A stretch of 33,636 bases of DNA from Solirubrobacterales bacterium (GCA_025964155.1 JAOPZJ010000170.1:1-33636); one strand, 5' to 3'. Positions 1 through 15,138 are shown, numbered from the stretch's first letter. Made by a program: numbers and translations. The notes: generated by a model not told the origin, from the sequence alone.

Positions 1-704
1 TCCCGGCCCGCGACGACGACGCCGCGCTCGGCGGCGGCGACGATCGGCGCCAGCGCCTGCGCGGCCGTCTCGGCGCCGCTGGGCGGCGAGGCCCGCGCCA
101 CCCAGGGCCGCCCGTCGGGCCGGCCGCCACCGCCGGCGACCTCCTCGTCGGGCAGTTCCTCGTCGAGGACGAGGGGCTCGCGCAGCGGCAGGTTCAGGTG
201 CACCGGACCCGGGCGCCCGTCCATCGCGGTCCACATCGCCCGGCAGGCGAGCTGGCGCATCCACCGCAGCCGGTCGGGCGTGGCGGGATGGGTTCCGACC
301 TCGACGAACCACTTCACCGCGTCGCCGTACAGCTTCACCTGGTCGATCGTCTGACCGGCGCCGACGGCGCGCAGCTCCGGCGGACGGTCGGCGGTGAGCA
401 CGATGAGCGGCACGCGTGCCTCGCGCGCCTCGATGATCGCCGGCAGGTAGTTGGCGGCCGCGGTGCCGGACGTGCAGGCGATCGCGGCCGGCCGGCCGGT
501 CGCCTTGGCGACGCCGAGCGCGAAGAACGCCGCGCAGCGCTCGTCGACGTGCGACCACGTCGGCACCTCAGGGTGGCGGGCGAGCGCCAGGACCAGCGGG
601 GTGGACCGCGAGCCGGGCGACGTGCAGGCACCGGCCAGGCCACAACGAGCCAGCTCGTCCACGAGGGCGCGCAGCAGCAGGTAGGTGTCGACGGTCTCTG
701 TCAT
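1..704 (-). CDS. menD: 2-succinyl-5-enolpyruvyl-6-hydroxy-3-cyclohexene-1-carboxylate synthase (MenD), N-terminal part, runs off the left edge
   Basis: Reverse-strand translation from ATG at 704: MTETVDTYLLLRALVDELARCGLAGACTSPGSRSTPLVLALARHPEVPTWSHVDERCAAFFALGVAKATGRPAAIACTSGTAAANYLPAIIEA..., with the MenD ThDP-enzyme N-terminal SPGSRSTPL and TSGTAAANY motifs; missing from the ORF track because it is open at the edge. Confidence 0.93.
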   Translation of the reverse strand, partial: MTETVDTYLLLRALVDELARCGLAGACTSPGSRSTPLVLALARHPEVPTWSHVDERCAAFFALGVAKATGRPAAIACTSGTAAANYLPAIIEAREARVPLIVLTADRPPELRAVGAGQTIDQVKLYGDAVKWFVEVGTHPATPDRLRWMRQLACRAMWTAMDGRPGPVHLNLPLREPLVLDEELPDEEVAGGGGRPDGRPWVARASPPSGAETAAQALAPIVAAAERGVVVAGR

Positions 705-800
705 TGGGTAACCCATTCGCATCGCTGACCACGGGGACGGAAGATGACCCACGGGGCGAGGTCGTCCGCGCTCACGGTGCGCACGGTATAGATGTGCCCC

Positions 801-1529
801 GTGGCCACGCCCGACCACCCCGATCCGATCGTCCTGCTGCACGGCTTCGCCGGGACGGGGGCGCTGTGGGACGGCGTGCGCGAGGCCCTGGACCCGGGAC
901 GGACCGTCCACACGCCCGACCTGCGGGGCCACGGCACGCGGTCGGCGGTGCGGCCGGCCGGCTTCGCCGGATGCACCGCCGACGTCCTCGCGGGCGCGCC
1001 CGAGCGCTTCGTCCTCGGCGGCTACTCGCTCGGTGGGCGCGTGGCGCTGCAGGTCGCGCTGGGGGCACCGGAGCGGATCAGCGCACTGGTCCTGGTGGCC
1101 ACGACGGCCGGCATCCGGGACGATGCCGAGCGCGCCGCCCGCCGTGACGCGGACGCGGCACTGGCACTGGACCTGCAGCGCGACGGCCTGGCGGCCTTCG
1201 CGGTCCGGTGGACGACGCAGCCGCTGTTCGCACAGGACCCGCCGCAGGCGCGGGCCGCACAGCGCGCCGACATCGCCCGCTGCACCACCGACGGCCTGGC
1301 GGCGGCGCTCCGCGGCCTCGGGACCGGTGAGATGCCGCCGCTGTGGGACCGCCTGGGCGAGCTGACGATGCCCGTGCGGATCGTCGTGGGGGAGCGTGAC
1401 GCGAAGTTCCGCACCCTCGGCGAGCGCCTGGCCGCCGCGCTGCCGGATGCCACGTTGATCATCGTCCCCGGGGCAGGGCACGGCCTGCCGCGCGAAACGC
1501 CCGCCGCCGTCGCCGCGGCGCTGGTGTGA
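801..1529 (+). CDS. menH: alpha/beta hydrolase, probable MenH (SHCHC synthase)
   Basis: VLLHGFAGTGALWDGV, GGYSLGGRVALQVAL (nucleophile elbow GYSLGG), C-terminal GAGHGLPRE His; divergent from menD in a men cluster; start taken at GTG 801. Confidence 0.72.
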   Translation: MATPDHPDPIVLLHGFAGTGALWDGVREALDPGRTVHTPDLRGHGTRSAVRPAGFAGCTADVLAGAPERFVLGGYSLGGRVALQVALGAPERISALVLVATTAGIRDDAERAARRDADAALALDLQRDGLAAFAVRWTTQPLFAQDPPQARAAQRADIARCTTDGLAAALRGLGTGEMPPLWDRLGELTMPVRIVVGERDAKFRTLGERLAAALPDATLIIVPGAGHGLPRETPAAVAAALV

Positions 1530-1561
1530 CGGGGCGCGGTCCCCTCCGCGACCGATCGAGT

Positions 1562-1596
1562 GTCACGTTTCCGTCACCAGGCGACGGATTCGTGAC
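1562..1596. terminator. candidate bidirectional terminator hairpin between convergent menH and menC
   Basis: GTCACG-TT-TCCGTC / accaggc / GACGGA-TT-CGTGAC: two 6-bp stems with a symmetric TT/TT internal loop, in a convergent intergenic region; no clear U-tract. Confidence 0.45.
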
Positions 1597-1685
1597 GACG
1601 GATTTGCCCAGCGGCGGTTCACAGACCGTCTCAACACCTCGCACGGTCGCCTCAGACCGCGCGCGTACGGGTCCTGAGAGACCGC

Positions 1686-2708
1686 TCAGACGCCGAGCCC
1701 GGGCGCCGTCGGCACGCTGATCGCGCCGTCCCGCACGGCGAGTGCCTCCGGGATGTCGACGTCCAGGTGCTGCAGCGTCGCCAGCCCGCAGGCCGCCGTG
1801 ACCCGCAGCGCGGCGGCGACATGCACCGCGGCGGCGACGCCCAGCGGCCCGTCGAACGTCGATGCGACGTAGACCTCAGCACCGCCGGCCTGCACGAGTG
1901 CCGCCTGCGCGAGCAGGCCCGAGATGCCACCGCAGCGCGAGATCTTCAGGCAGACGGCGTCCGCGCCACCGGCGATCAGGGCCCCGAAGTCCCCGGCCGT
2001 CTCGTCCATCGCGATCCGTACCGCCACGCGCTCACGGACTGCGCGGATGGCGTCGATCCCGTGGACGGGTTCCTCGACGAGCTCCAGACCGGCGGGGGAT
2101 AGCGCGTCGATCATGCGCACCGCCTCGTCCACGTCCCACGCGCCGTTGGCGTCCAGGCGCAAATGCATCTCCGGGCCCGCGGCCGCCCGGACCGCCGCGA
2201 CACGCCCGGCGTCGTCGCCGAGCCCGACCTTGAGCTTCACGCAGCCGTACCCGGCCTCGCGGGCGGCGGCGGCGGCACTCGCCGCACCGGCGCGGTCAGC
2301 GGCCCCGATCGTGGCGTTGACGGGCACGCGATCCAGCGGCGCGTCGGTCAGCAGCGTGGCGACGGGCCGCCCCGAGCGCTTGCCCGCCCGGTCCCACAAC
2401 GCCAGGTCGACGGCCGCCAGTGCGACGGGGATGTCGGCGGCCTCCCGGCACGCCTCGAGCATCAGCGCCCCCGGGGTGTCGTCGTCGAAGGACTGCAGGA
2501 TCCCGGCGTAGACCGCCAGTGCCTCGGCGGCAACCTCGACCGGCACCCCGTCGTAGGGGGTCAGCGGGGCGGACTCGCCACGCCCGGTGACCCCGTCCGG
2601 TCCGGTGAGCTCGAGGATCAGCAGCTCGCGCTCGCGCAGCTCCCCGAACGCGGTGACGAGCGGCGTGCGGAGCCGCAGGACCTCGTGGTGGAGGGCGACG
2701 TCGGGCAC
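1686..2708 (-). CDS. menC: o-succinylbenzoate synthase (MenC), enolase superfamily
   Basis: VPDVALHHEVLRLRTPLVTAFGELRERELLILELTGPDGVTGRGE..., VKLKVGLGDD, LRLDANGAWD, ELVEEPV, AMDET; start GTG at 2708, not the over-extended ORF start at 2876. Confidence 0.85.
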   Translation of the reverse strand: MPDVALHHEVLRLRTPLVTAFGELRERELLILELTGPDGVTGRGESAPLTPYDGVPVEVAAEALAVYAGILQSFDDDTPGALMLEACREAADIPVALAAVDLALWDRAGKRSGRPVATLLTDAPLDRVPVNATIGAADRAGAASAAAAAREAGYGCVKLKVGLGDDAGRVAAVRAAAGPEMHLRLDANGAWDVDEAVRMIDALSPAGLELVEEPVHGIDAIRAVRERVAVRIAMDETAGDFGALIAGGADAVCLKISRCGGISGLLAQAALVQAGGAEVYVASTFDGPLGVAAAVHVAAALRVTAACGLATLQHLDVDIPEALAVRDGAISVPTAPGLGV

Positions 2709-2713
2709 GCGGG

Positions 2714-3592
2714 TCAGGAGAGCAGGATGCCGACCGACAGGAGCACGCAGAAGATGAGCTGCAACTGCCCGGTCCCGGCCAGGGCGCCGTTGAGCGTCGG
2801 GCCGTCGGTGTGGGTCCGCACCGTCTGCACGAGCTTCACCGCCAGCGGGACTGCCAGCAGGCAGAGCGCCGTCCACACGCTGAGGGGCCCGAACAGCCAG
2901 GGGATCAGCGCGGTCACGAAGGCGCCGTAGACCATCACGGCGTACATGACGCGCGTGCGGTCGCGCCCCAGGCGGACGGCCAGGGTCCGTTTCCCCACCC
3001 GCCGGTCGGTGTCCATGTCACGGATGTTGTTGACGACGAGGATCGCGCTCGCCAGCAGGCCGACGGGCACGGCGTAGGCAAACGCCTCCCACGGCCAGCG
3101 CTCGATCTGCGCGAACGTCGAGCCCGCGACGGCGACGATGCCGAAGAAGAGGAAGACGAAGATCTCGCCCAGGCCCTCGTAGCCGTACGGCCGTGGGCCG
3201 CCGGTGTAGAGGACGCCCGCGGCGATCGACAGGATGCCGACGATGGCCAGTTCCCAGCCGGCGACCGCGACGAGATAGACGCCGCACAGCACGGCGAGGC
3301 CGAAGGTGATGTACGTCGCGAGCAGGACCTGCTTCGGCGGCACGAGGCCGCCGGCGGTGACCCGCACGGGGCCGAGCCGGTCCTCGGTGTCGGCGCCGCG
3401 GCGGGCGTCGGAGTAGTCGTTGGACAGGTTCGTCCCGACCTGGATGAACAGGGCTCCGAGCAGCGCGGCGAGAAAGCGCAGAACGCTGAACTGATCGTCG
3501 AGCGCCTGGGCCAGCGCCGTGCCGACGAGCACCGGGGCGACGGCCGCGGGCAGCGTGCGCACCCGCGCGGCCATGAGCCAGATCTTGACCAT
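2714..3592 (-). CDS. menA: 1,4-dihydroxy-2-naphthoate polyprenyltransferase (MenA, UbiA family)
   Basis: [28 protein letters not shown]; prenyltransferase motif [51 protein letters not shown]; many TM segments. Confidence 0.93.
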   Translation of the reverse strand: MVKIWLMAARVRTLPAAVAPVLVGTALAQALDDQFSVLRFLAALLGALFIQVGTNLSNDYSDARRGADTEDRLGPVRVTAGGLVPPKQVLLATYITFGLAVLCGVYLVAVAGWELAIVGILSIAAGVLYTGGPRPYGYEGLGEIFVFLFFGIVAVAGSTFAQIERWPWEAFAYAVPVGLLASAILVVNNIRDMDTDRRVGKRTLAVRLGRDRTRVMYAVMVYGAFVTALIPWLFGPLSVWTALCLLAVPLAVKLVQTVRTHTDGPTLNGALAGTGQLQLIFCVLLSVGILLS

Positions 3593-3603
3593 GCTCAGCG
3601 GAC

Positions 3604-4443
3604 CTACGCGCGCCGCGGGAACCGGCTGAAGTCCGGTGCGCGCTTCTCGCGGTAGGCGTTGCGGCCCTCTTGGGCCTCCTCGTTGCCGTAGAACAACAGG
3701 TTCGTGTCGTGGGCGAGCTGCTGGATGCCCGCGTAGCCGTCCTCGTGCGCGTGGAAGCTGGACTTGACCAGGCGCAGGGCGAAGGGGGACAGGGCGAGCA
3801 TCTCACGGCACCACTTCACGGTCTCCGTCTCCAGCTCGGCAAGCGGGACGACGGTGTTGATCAGCCCCATCCGCAGCGCTTCCTGGGCGTCGTACTGCCG
3901 GCACAGCATCCAGATCTCCTTGGCCTTCTTCGTGCCGACGAGATCCGCCAGCAGGGACGCGCCGAAGCCGCCGTCCCACGATCCCACGCGCGGGCCCGTC
4001 TGGCCGAAGCGCGCGTTGTCGGCCGCGATCGTCAGGTCACAGCAGAGGTGCAGCACGTGGCCGCCGCCGACCGCGTACCCGGCGACCATCGCGACCACGG
4101 GCTTCGGCAGGCGCCGCAGTTGGACCTGCAGGTCGGTGACGTGGAAGCGCCCCACGGCGGCACGCCCGGCCGCCCCGGGATCGGTCATGTAGCCCGAGTC
4201 GCCGCGCACGCGCTGGTCGCCGCCGGAGCAGAAGGCGAGCGGTCCCTCGCCGGTGAAGATGATGACGCCGACGTCCGGGTCCTCGCGCGCGGCCTCAAAG
4301 GCGCCCGAGAGCTCGATGATCGTCTGCGGGCGGAAGGCGTTGCGGACCTCCGGCCGGTCGATCGTGATCTTGGCGATGCCGTCATCCGTCGTCTCGTAGC
4401 GGATGTCCTCGTACTCGCCGGCGGGCGTCCAGGTCACTGACAT
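3604..4443 (-). CDS. menB: 1,4-dihydroxy-2-naphthoyl-CoA synthase (MenB)
   Basis: [45 protein letters not shown]...[15 protein letters not shown]...[32 protein letters not shown]; start ATG at 4443. Confidence 0.95.
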   Translation of the reverse strand: MSVTWTPAGEYEDIRYETTDDGIAKITIDRPEVRNAFRPQTIIELSGAFEAAREDPDVGVIIFTGEGPLAFCSGGDQRVRGDSGYMTDPGAAGRAAVGRFHVTDLQVQLRRLPKPVVAMVAGYAVGGGHVLHLCCDLTIAADNARFGQTGPRVGSWDGGFGASLLADLVGTKKAKEIWMLCRQYDAQEALRMGLINTVVPLAELETETVKWCREMLALSPFALRLVKSSFHAHEDGYAGIQQLAHDTNLLFYGNEEAQEGRNAYREKRAPDFSRFPRRA

Positions 4444-4521
4444 GGAGCGCAGGCTACTTGTCCTTGCTCCGGTGGACGGGCGTCGCCGCACGCTCGTGGC
4501 GCCCGGGGTACGTTGCCTGCG

Positions 4522-5805
4522 GTGACCGTCGACGCCTGGCTCACGCGTGCCGCCCGCGCGCACCCGGACCGCCCGGCGGTCAACGACCTGACCTACGCGC
4601 AGCTGCACGCGGCCGCACTGCGCACGGCGGCCGGGCTGGACGGCGTCGCCGCGGGTGACCGCGTGGCGATCGCCTTGGCGCCCGGGGAAGACTTCGCGAT
4701 CGCCCTGCACGCGATCTGGCTGCGTGGTGCGGTCGCCGTCCCGCACGATCTGCGCCTGAAGGAGGCCGAGCGCCCCGCTGCCGACCACGTGCTCGCCGGC
4801 ACGCTCCCGTCGGCGGGCCCGGACGCGCGCGGGTGGAGTCCGGTGACCCGCCACGACCTGGCGGCGCCCGCGGCGATCATCCAGACCTCGGGCACGAGCG
4901 GCGTGGCCAAGCCGATCGCGCTGACCTACGGCAACTGGCTGTGGAGCGCGCTGGGGTCGGCGACCGCCCTGCGCTCCGGAGGGCTCGAACGCTGGCTGTG
5001 TGCGCTGCCCCTCAGCCACGTCGGGGGGTTGAGCATCCTCGTGCGGGGCGCCATCGCCGGCGGGACGGCGCTCGTCCACGACCGCTGGGACACCCAACGC
5101 GTGCTGCGTGCCCTCATGGAGGATGGCGTGACGCTCGTCTCGGTCGTCCCGACGACGCTTGCCCGCCTGCTGGACGCCGGCCTGTCGCAGCCGCCGGCGC
5201 TGCGCTGCGCGCTCGTGGGCGGCGGCCCCGTGGCGCCGGAGCTCCTGCGTCGGGCGGCGGCCGCGGGCGTGCCGGTCGCGCAGACCTACGGCCTGACCGA
5301 GGCGTGCTCGCAGGTGACCACCCAGCGACCGGGCCACGGCCAGGCCGACGCGCGGCCGCCGCTCTTCTGCACCCGGGTGCGGGTGGCCGACGACGGCGAG
5401 ATCCACGTGCGTGGCCTCACGGTGGCCGGCAGCGATCCGCAGACCGAACTGGCCACGGGCGACCTCGGGCGCCTGGACGACGAGGGGCGGCTGACCGTCG
5501 TCGGCCGCAAGGCGGACACGATCGTGACCGGTGGGGAGAACGTCGCCCCGACCCAGGTGGAGGCGGTGCTCGCCGAGCACCCCGCCGTGGCCGAGGCGGC
5601 CGTCCTCGGGCGGCCGGACCCGGAATGGGGCGAGGCGGTCCACGCGCGCGTCGTCCTGCGGGCCGGTAGCGAGGTGAGCGAACACGCGCTGCGCGAGCAC
5701 TGCGCCGCGCGCCTGGCGCGCTTCAAGGTGCCCAAGGAGATCCGCGTCGTCGATGCGCTGCCGCGGACCACTTCGGGCAAGCTGCGGCGTCGCGACCTGC
5801 GCTGA
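4522..5805 (+). CDS. menE: o-succinylbenzoate-CoA ligase (MenE), acyl-adenylate-forming family
   Basis: [21 protein letters not shown] (AMP-binding), [64 protein letters not shown]; start GTG 4522 likely. Confidence 0.88.
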   Translation: MTVDAWLTRAARAHPDRPAVNDLTYAQLHAAALRTAAGLDGVAAGDRVAIALAPGEDFAIALHAIWLRGAVAVPHDLRLKEAERPAADHVLAGTLPSAGPDARGWSPVTRHDLAAPAAIIQTSGTSGVAKPIALTYGNWLWSALGSATALRSGGLERWLCALPLSHVGGLSILVRGAIAGGTALVHDRWDTQRVLRALMEDGVTLVSVVPTTLARLLDAGLSQPPALRCALVGGGPVAPELLRRAAAAGVPVAQTYGLTEACSQVTTQRPGHGQADARPPLFCTRVRVADDGEIHVRGLTVAGSDPQTELATGDLGRLDDEGRLTVVGRKADTIVTGGENVAPTQVEAVLAEHPAVAEAAVLGRPDPEWGEAVHARVVLRAGSEVSEHALREHCAARLARFKVPKEIRVVDALPRTTSGKLRRRDLR

Positions 5806-5854
5806 GCCGCGGTACCCGCGACGTCGTGTCGGACGAGGTGAATACGATGCGCGC

Positions 5855-7939
5855 ATGCCACGCCGGATTTCCGTCATCCTCGTCACCGCCGCTGTCGGCG
5901 CGGCTGCCACGCCTGCCGTGGGGCAGGCCGCCGAGACCTACACGGTCGACGCCGGGGCTGCCGCCCCGGGCTGCGTCGCCAAGGTCTGCAAGACGGTGAT
6001 CGCTGCCGTGGGCGTCGTCGCGGACGGGGACACGATCATCGTCAAGCCGGGCACCTACAAGGAGACCGGCAAGATCACGTTGACGAAGAAGAACGTGCTC
6101 ATCCAGGGGACCGCCGGCAAGACGACGATCTATCCCGCCGCCAGCGCCGCGACGGGCGACCCGACATTCACCCTCATCCAGGGGAACGTGCTCGACGGCA
6201 TCACCGTCGCGACCGCCGCCAACGCTGGCCCTGCGGTCCTCGTGACCGGACGCGACACCGTCTTCAAGAACGGCGCGATCCTGCGCCTGGTCGCCAGCAC
6301 GGACGACGCCGCCGCCTACGCGGTGGACCCGACCGTCGGCGCCGGCACGAGCACGCTGAAGAGCAGCACGATCATCAACGGGCCGGCCGGCGCGACGACG
6401 CAGACGCAGCCCGCGGTGCTCGGCAACGCGACCTCGACGCTCGCGATCGCCGACTCGCTCGTCATCTCCGGCGCCGGCAACGGCCCGGCGGTCGGACTCG
6501 TCGGCAACGACAAGAACGCCGACAGCAGCCCAATTGCGAACACCGTCACGCGCAGCACGCTCGTCGCGCAGAAGCCGGCCAGCGATGCGCTCACGGTCAC
6601 GAGCCCGGCCACCGACGCGCTGAAGAAAGCCGTCACGCTCGACTCCATCGCTCTGCTGGCGGGCGCCTCGGGCGCGGGCCTGAAGGTCGCCACCCTCGGC
6701 GGGGCCCTCCCGGGGCAGGACACTGCCGGCGACGTGAAGGTCATCGCGACCCACGTCACGGTGGCCGGCGGCGACAAGCCCTTCGCCGTCTCCGCCGCGT
6801 CGTCGGGACAGACCGCGGCCGGCAACGTGGACGTCACGTTCGACCGCTCGATCGTCCACGGCAAGAGCCAGGGGACCGTCACAAGCTTCACCCCGGCGAT
6901 CCCGATTTCGCTCCTGGGTGGTGTCGCGAACACCGCCAGGGTCACGGTATCGACTTCCGATACCACCCAGAACGCGGTGGGCGCGGCGGCGGACAACGCC
7001 ACCGTCACGGTGCCCGGCAAGATGACGACGCCCGACGACCAGCTGTTCGTCAACCTCGCCAAGCTCAACGTCCACCTGCGGGCGACTGCGCCGGTGATCG
7101 ACAAGGGCGGTGCGCCCGTCGGCGGGGAGTCCACGACGGACTTCGAGGGTCAGCCCCGGCTGGCGGGTGCCGCGACCGACCTGGGCGCCGACGAGTTCCT
7201 GAACCTCAAGCCCACGGCGTCGGCGGTGGCGACCCCGGTGGCGGCCAGGCAGGGCGACACGATCACCTTCGACGGCTCCAAGTCGACCGACCCGGAGGGC
7301 GCGTCCGGTGGCGGCATCGCCAAGTACCGCTGGTTCTTCGGCGACGGCAGCACCCAGGAGACCACGACGCCGGCGATCACGCACGTCTACAGCCAGCTCG
7401 GGATCTACAACGCGACGCTGACGGTCGTCGACACCGGCGGCGCCGCCAGCACCGCGGTCGCGATCCCGACGGTGCTGATCACCGACGGCACCCCGCCGGT
7501 CGTGAAGCTCACCTCGCCGGCGAAGAACAAGGCCTTCAAGATCTTCGCCACCAAGAAGGTCAAGCAGGGCAAGAAGACCGTGACGACGACGACGCTCGAC
7601 AAGAAGCTCCTGGCCAAGGTCCTCTTCACGGGCACCGCCACCGACGCGACGCCCGTGAAGTCGGTGGAGCTCTCGATCCGCCGCGTCTCGATCACGAAGA
7701 AGAAGACGACGAGCGCCGCCGCGGCGGCGTGCGTGTACCTCGACGGCAAGACGACCTTCAAGGCTTCCAGCTGCAAGAAGCCCGTGTTCTTCGTCCTCAC
7801 GCAGAAGAACGGCGCCTTCTCGTACAAGCTCAAGAGCACGCTCAAGCCCAAGGCCGGTGTCTACGAGGTGTCCGCCCGCGCGACGGACGCCGGCGGGTCC
7901 GTCTCCAAGCCGGTCACAGTGCGCTTTGTGTTGAAGTAG
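5855..7939 (+). CDS. secreted protein with DUF1565/pectate-lyase-like N-terminal repeats, a PKD domain and a Lys-rich C-terminus
   Basis: Signal peptide [63 protein letters not shown] (beta-helix style); PKD-type [11 protein letters not shown]...[39 protein letters not shown]. Confidence 0.8.
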   Translation: MPRRISVILVTAAVGAAATPAVGQAAETYTVDAGAAAPGCVAKVCKTVIAAVGVVADGDTIIVKPGTYKETGKITLTKKNVLIQGTAGKTTIYPAASAATGDPTFTLIQGNVLDGITVATAANAGPAVLVTGRDTVFKNGAILRLVASTDDAAAYAVDPTVGAGTSTLKSSTIINGPAGATTQTQPAVLGNATSTLAIADSLVISGAGNGPAVGLVGNDKNADSSPIANTVTRSTLVAQKPASDALTVTSPATDALKKAVTLDSIALLAGASGAGLKVATLGGALPGQDTAGDVKVIATHVTVAGGDKPFAVSAASSGQTAAGNVDVTFDRSIVHGKSQGTVTSFTPAIPISLLGGVANTARVTVSTSDTTQNAVGAAADNATVTVPGKMTTPDDQLFVNLAKLNVHLRATAPVIDKGGAPVGGESTTDFEGQPRLAGAATDLGADEFLNLKPTASAVATPVAARQGDTITFDGSKSTDPEGASGGGIAKYRWFFGDGSTQETTTPAITHVYSQLGIYNATLTVVDTGGAASTAVAIPTVLITDGTPPVVKLTSPAKNKAFKIFATKKVKQGKKTVTTTTLDKKLLAKVLFTGTATDATPVKSVELSIRRVSITKKKTTSAAAAACVYLDGKTTFKASSCKKPVFFVLTQKNGAFSYKLKSTLKPKAGVYEVSARATDAGGSVSKPVTVRFVLK

Positions 7940-7976
7940 TGCCACCGGCTGCGGCTGGCCTACTGTGGGGGACCTG

Positions 7977-8837
7977 ATGGGACTCGAAGAGGACGTAGCG
8001 GCCTTCCGCGTAACCAGCCGCGAGCGGTGGGAGCAGGCCTCCGCGGGCTGGAGCGCCCGCCGCCGGGCCTTCCAGGAGGCCGCCCTACCGGTGTCGGCGT
8101 GGATGGTCGACGCGATCGCCCCCCAGCCGGGGCAGACCGTCCTCGAACTGGCCGCCGGCCCGGGGGACACCGGGCTCATGGCCGCGCAGCTCCTGCGCCC
8201 CGGCGGCAAGCTCATCTCCACCGACGGCGCGGAGGCCATGGTCACCATCGCGCGGGAGCGCGCCGGTGAGCTCGGCCTCATGGACATCGTCGACGCCAAG
8301 GCGATGGAGGCCGAGTGGATCGACCTGGAGACCGCCACCGTCGACGCGGTCCTGTGCCGTTGGGGCTACATGCTGCTCGCCGATCCCGAGACGGCGCTGC
8401 GTGAGACGCGCCGTGTCCTGCGCCCGGGCGGGCGTCTCGCGCTCGCGGTCTGGGACACGCGAGCGGTGAACCCGCTGCTGGCGGCGCCGGGCGAGGTGGC
8501 CGTGGAGCTCGGGCTCGCCCCGGCCCCACCGCCGGGTCAGCCGGGGCCGTTCGCACTGGCAGACCGGGAGGAGCTCATCGACATCGTCGCGACCGCCGGC
8601 TTCCAGGACATCGAGGTCGACACCGTCGACCTGCACTTCGACTTCAAGACCGCTGACGCGGCCTGGGACCACCAGCGCGACCTGTCGCCGACGCTCGCCG
8701 TGGTGGCGGCGGGGCTCTCGCCGGCCGACCACTACCGGCTGCGCGATGCCTTCGACGAGCGCCTGGCGCCGTTCGTCAAGGACGACGGCAGCGTGTCCGT
8801 CCCCGGCCGCACGTTCGTCGCGGCCGCCGTCGCCTGA
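7977..8837 (+). CDS. class I SAM-dependent methyltransferase
   Basis: VLELAAGPGDTGLMAAQLLRPGGKLISTDGAEAMVTIARERA (SAM motif I), LRETRRVLRPGGRLALAVWD; GGGGGAC before ATG 7977. Confidence 0.85.
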   Translation: MGLEEDVAAFRVTSRERWEQASAGWSARRRAFQEAALPVSAWMVDAIAPQPGQTVLELAAGPGDTGLMAAQLLRPGGKLISTDGAEAMVTIARERAGELGLMDIVDAKAMEAEWIDLETATVDAVLCRWGYMLLADPETALRETRRVLRPGGRLALAVWDTRAVNPLLAAPGEVAVELGLAPAPPPGQPGPFALADREELIDIVATAGFQDIEVDTVDLHFDFKTADAAWDHQRDLSPTLAVVAAGLSPADHYRLRDAFDERLAPFVKDDGSVSVPGRTFVAAAVA

Positions 8838-8906
8838 GCACCCGCCCGTCGCGCCGGCGCACGACGCCGCCCCGCCGGGCGGCACGTCGCTATCGTCCGG
8901 CGACTT

Positions 8907-13006
<4,100 letters not shown>

Positions 13007-13168
13007 AGGTGCGTTGCGGCAATGCCCCCAGGGCCGTTGCTGCGCTTGACCCGTGGCTGCCGCGAGCAGATTTGGCATGTGACACCGTGGACAACCATGC
13101 CCGTCAATGCGCGACAGCCTGTCGTTGCCCTCACCGCGGCCCCAACGTAAGGTCGGCCGTCCAGTCCA

Positions 13169-14710
13169 TTGATGGGATGCGAGGCCAGCGTGGAAGTAAC
13201 GAGCGTGGAAGCACCAACCGGAAGCGGCCAGGGATCGGCGCCGGGGAACAAGGGCCTCAAGGGCGGGGCCATCAGCTTCCTCTCCGGGGTCGTCATCGCG
13301 GTCGCCTCGACCGCGCCCGGCTACAGCCTCGCCGCGACGCTCGGCTTCATCGTCGCCGTCGAGGGCATCGGGGTGCAGGCGCCGGCCGTCATCCTGCTCG
13401 CCTTCATTCCGATGGGATGCATCGCGGCGGCGTACAACTACCTCAACCGCGCGGACCCCGACTGCGGCACGACGTTCGCGTGGGTGTCGACGGCGATGGG
13501 TCCGCGGATCGGCTGGATGGGCGGCTGGGCCGTGCTCGTCGCGGATGTGCTCGTCATGCCGAGCCTCGCCGCGGTGGCGGCGATCTACTCGTGTCAGCTG
13601 TTCGGCGTGGACAGCCCGTCGACCGGCGTCGTGCTGGCCATCGGCGTGGGGTGGATCGTCGTGATGACGTGGATCTGCTACATCGGGATCGAGCTGTCGG
13701 CACGGACGCAGCGGTGGCTGCTGGGCATGGAGTTCATCACCCTGCTCATCTTCGCGGTCGTCGCGCTCATCAAGGTCTACACGGGTAACCCCAAGGGGTC
13801 GATCGACCCGAGCTGGTCGTGGTTCAACCCGCTGGACATCTCCTCGTCGACCGCCATGGCCAGCGGCGTCCTGCTGGCGATCTTCATCTACTGGGGGTGG
13901 GATTCGGCGGTCAGCGTCAACGAGGAGACCGAGAACGGTTCTGAGTCCTCCGGCAAGGCGGCGGTCATCTCGACGTTCATCCTGCTCGGCATCTACGTCG
14001 TGGTGGCGACGGCCGCCCAGGCGTTCGGCGGGACGCAGTCGCTGATCGACAACCAGAGCGACGTGTTCGCCCCGATCGCCAAGGACGTCCTGGGCTCGCC
14101 GCTGGACAAGCTGCTCATCATCGCGGTGCTCACGTCGGCCTCCGCCTCGACGCAGACAACGATCCTGCCCGCCACGCGGTCCGCGCTGTCGATGGCCAGG
14201 CGCAAGGCGCTGCCCGATGGCTTCGGCACGGTGCATCCGCGCCACATGACCCCGTCGACGGCCACGATCTGGATGGGCGCGGTGTCCGGAGCCGTCTTCG
14301 CCTTCTTGGAGCTCACGAGCCAGAACCTCATCGCGGACGCCTTCACGTCGCTGGCCATGACGATCGCCTTCTACTACGGTCTGACCGGCTTCGCGTGCAC
14401 GTGGTTCTACCGCCACCACCTGTTCAAGAGCGCGAGGAACTTCCTGTACCTCGCCGTCCTCCCGCTGACGGGCGCCGCGATCCTCGCCTACGTCTTCTAC
14501 AAGGCGGTCAAGGACTACTCGGTGTCCGACGGTGGCTACGCCAAACCGTTCCTCGGGGTCGGGTCGCCCGTCGTCATCACGGCGGTCATGATCATCACGG
14601 GTCTGGTGTTGATGGCGCTGCAGTGGCGCAACAACCCCGAGTTCTTCCGGGAGAAGCCCCGGCCGATCGACCCGGCGCTGGCCGCCCAGCTGACGAAGGG
14701 CACGGCCTGA
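13169..14710 (+). CDS. APC-superfamily amino acid permease
   Basis: KGGAISFLSGVVIAVASTAPGYSLAATLGFIVA, ~12 hydrophobic segments, YWGWDSAVSVNEETENGSESSGKAAVIST; exact start uncertain (TTG 13169, ATG 13172 or GTG 13190). Confidence 0.87.
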   Translation: MMGCEASVEVTSVEAPTGSGQGSAPGNKGLKGGAISFLSGVVIAVASTAPGYSLAATLGFIVAVEGIGVQAPAVILLAFIPMGCIAAAYNYLNRADPDCGTTFAWVSTAMGPRIGWMGGWAVLVADVLVMPSLAAVAAIYSCQLFGVDSPSTGVVLAIGVGWIVVMTWICYIGIELSARTQRWLLGMEFITLLIFAVVALIKVYTGNPKGSIDPSWSWFNPLDISSSTAMASGVLLAIFIYWGWDSAVSVNEETENGSESSGKAAVISTFILLGIYVVVATAAQAFGGTQSLIDNQSDVFAPIAKDVLGSPLDKLLIIAVLTSASASTQTTILPATRSALSMARRKALPDGFGTVHPRHMTPSTATIWMGAVSGAVFAFLELTSQNLIADAFTSLAMTIAFYYGLTGFACTWFYRHHLFKSARNFLYLAVLPLTGAAILAYVFYKAVKDYSVSDGGYAKPFLGVGSPVVITAVMIITGLVLMALQWRNNPEFFREKPRPIDPALAAQLTKGTA

Positions 14711-15129
14711 TGGCCAACACGCTCGTGGTGGGCTACGACGGGACCGACGGCGCCCGCGCCGCGCTGGACGAGGCGCTACGCCTCGCCGCCGACCTGGATG
14801 CCGGCGTGCACCTCGTGTTCGCGTTCGAGGCGCCGCGCACGGGTGGGGAGTTGCACGACCTGGACGACGCGATCGCCCAGCGTGGGAAGACCATGCTGGA
14901 GCACGGCGTGCACCAGGCTGCGGCCGCGGGGGCAAAGGTGACGACGGCCTTGCTGAAGGCCGACCCCGCCGACGGCCTGATCGGGGCGGCAGGCGAGGTC
15001 GACGCCCGCTACATCGTCGTCGGTTCCTATGGCGAACGCCCGCTGAAGAGCGCACTGGTGGGTTCCACGCCCACGCGCCTGCTGCATCTGTCGGACCGCC
15101 CGGTCCTGGTCGTGCGCGCACCCGAGTAG
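14710..15129 (+). CDS. universal stress protein UspA-like
   Basis: MANTLVVGYDGTDGARAALDEALRLA...ARYIVVGSYGERPLKSALVGSTPTRLLHLSDRPVLVVRAPE (GxxG(9)GS/T-type nucleotide-binding region); TGATG overlap with the permease. Confidence 0.88.
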   Translation: MANTLVVGYDGTDGARAALDEALRLAADLDAGVHLVFAFEAPRTGGELHDLDDAIAQRGKTMLEHGVHQAAAAGAKVTTALLKADPADGLIGAAGEVDARYIVVGSYGERPLKSALVGSTPTRLLHLSDRPVLVVRAPE

Positions 15130-15138
15130 GTTTGCGCC

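Noticed and set aside
4444-8338. N-terminal extension of the 768-aa menB ORF and the 871-aa minus ORF 5723..8338
   Set aside because: MenB homology starts at MSVTWTP (4443); upstream sequence is antisense to menE and the PKD protein, with compositionally biased translation.
8838-8906. Search for an ilv leader peptide or T-box before ilvC
   Set aside because: No branched-chain-rich sORF and no T-box motif in the short gap.
13007-13168. Possible regulatory RNA between serA and the permease (GGCATG...CATGCC arms)
   Set aside because: Only short imperfect stems and no motif match; not distinguishable from chance in high-GC DNA.
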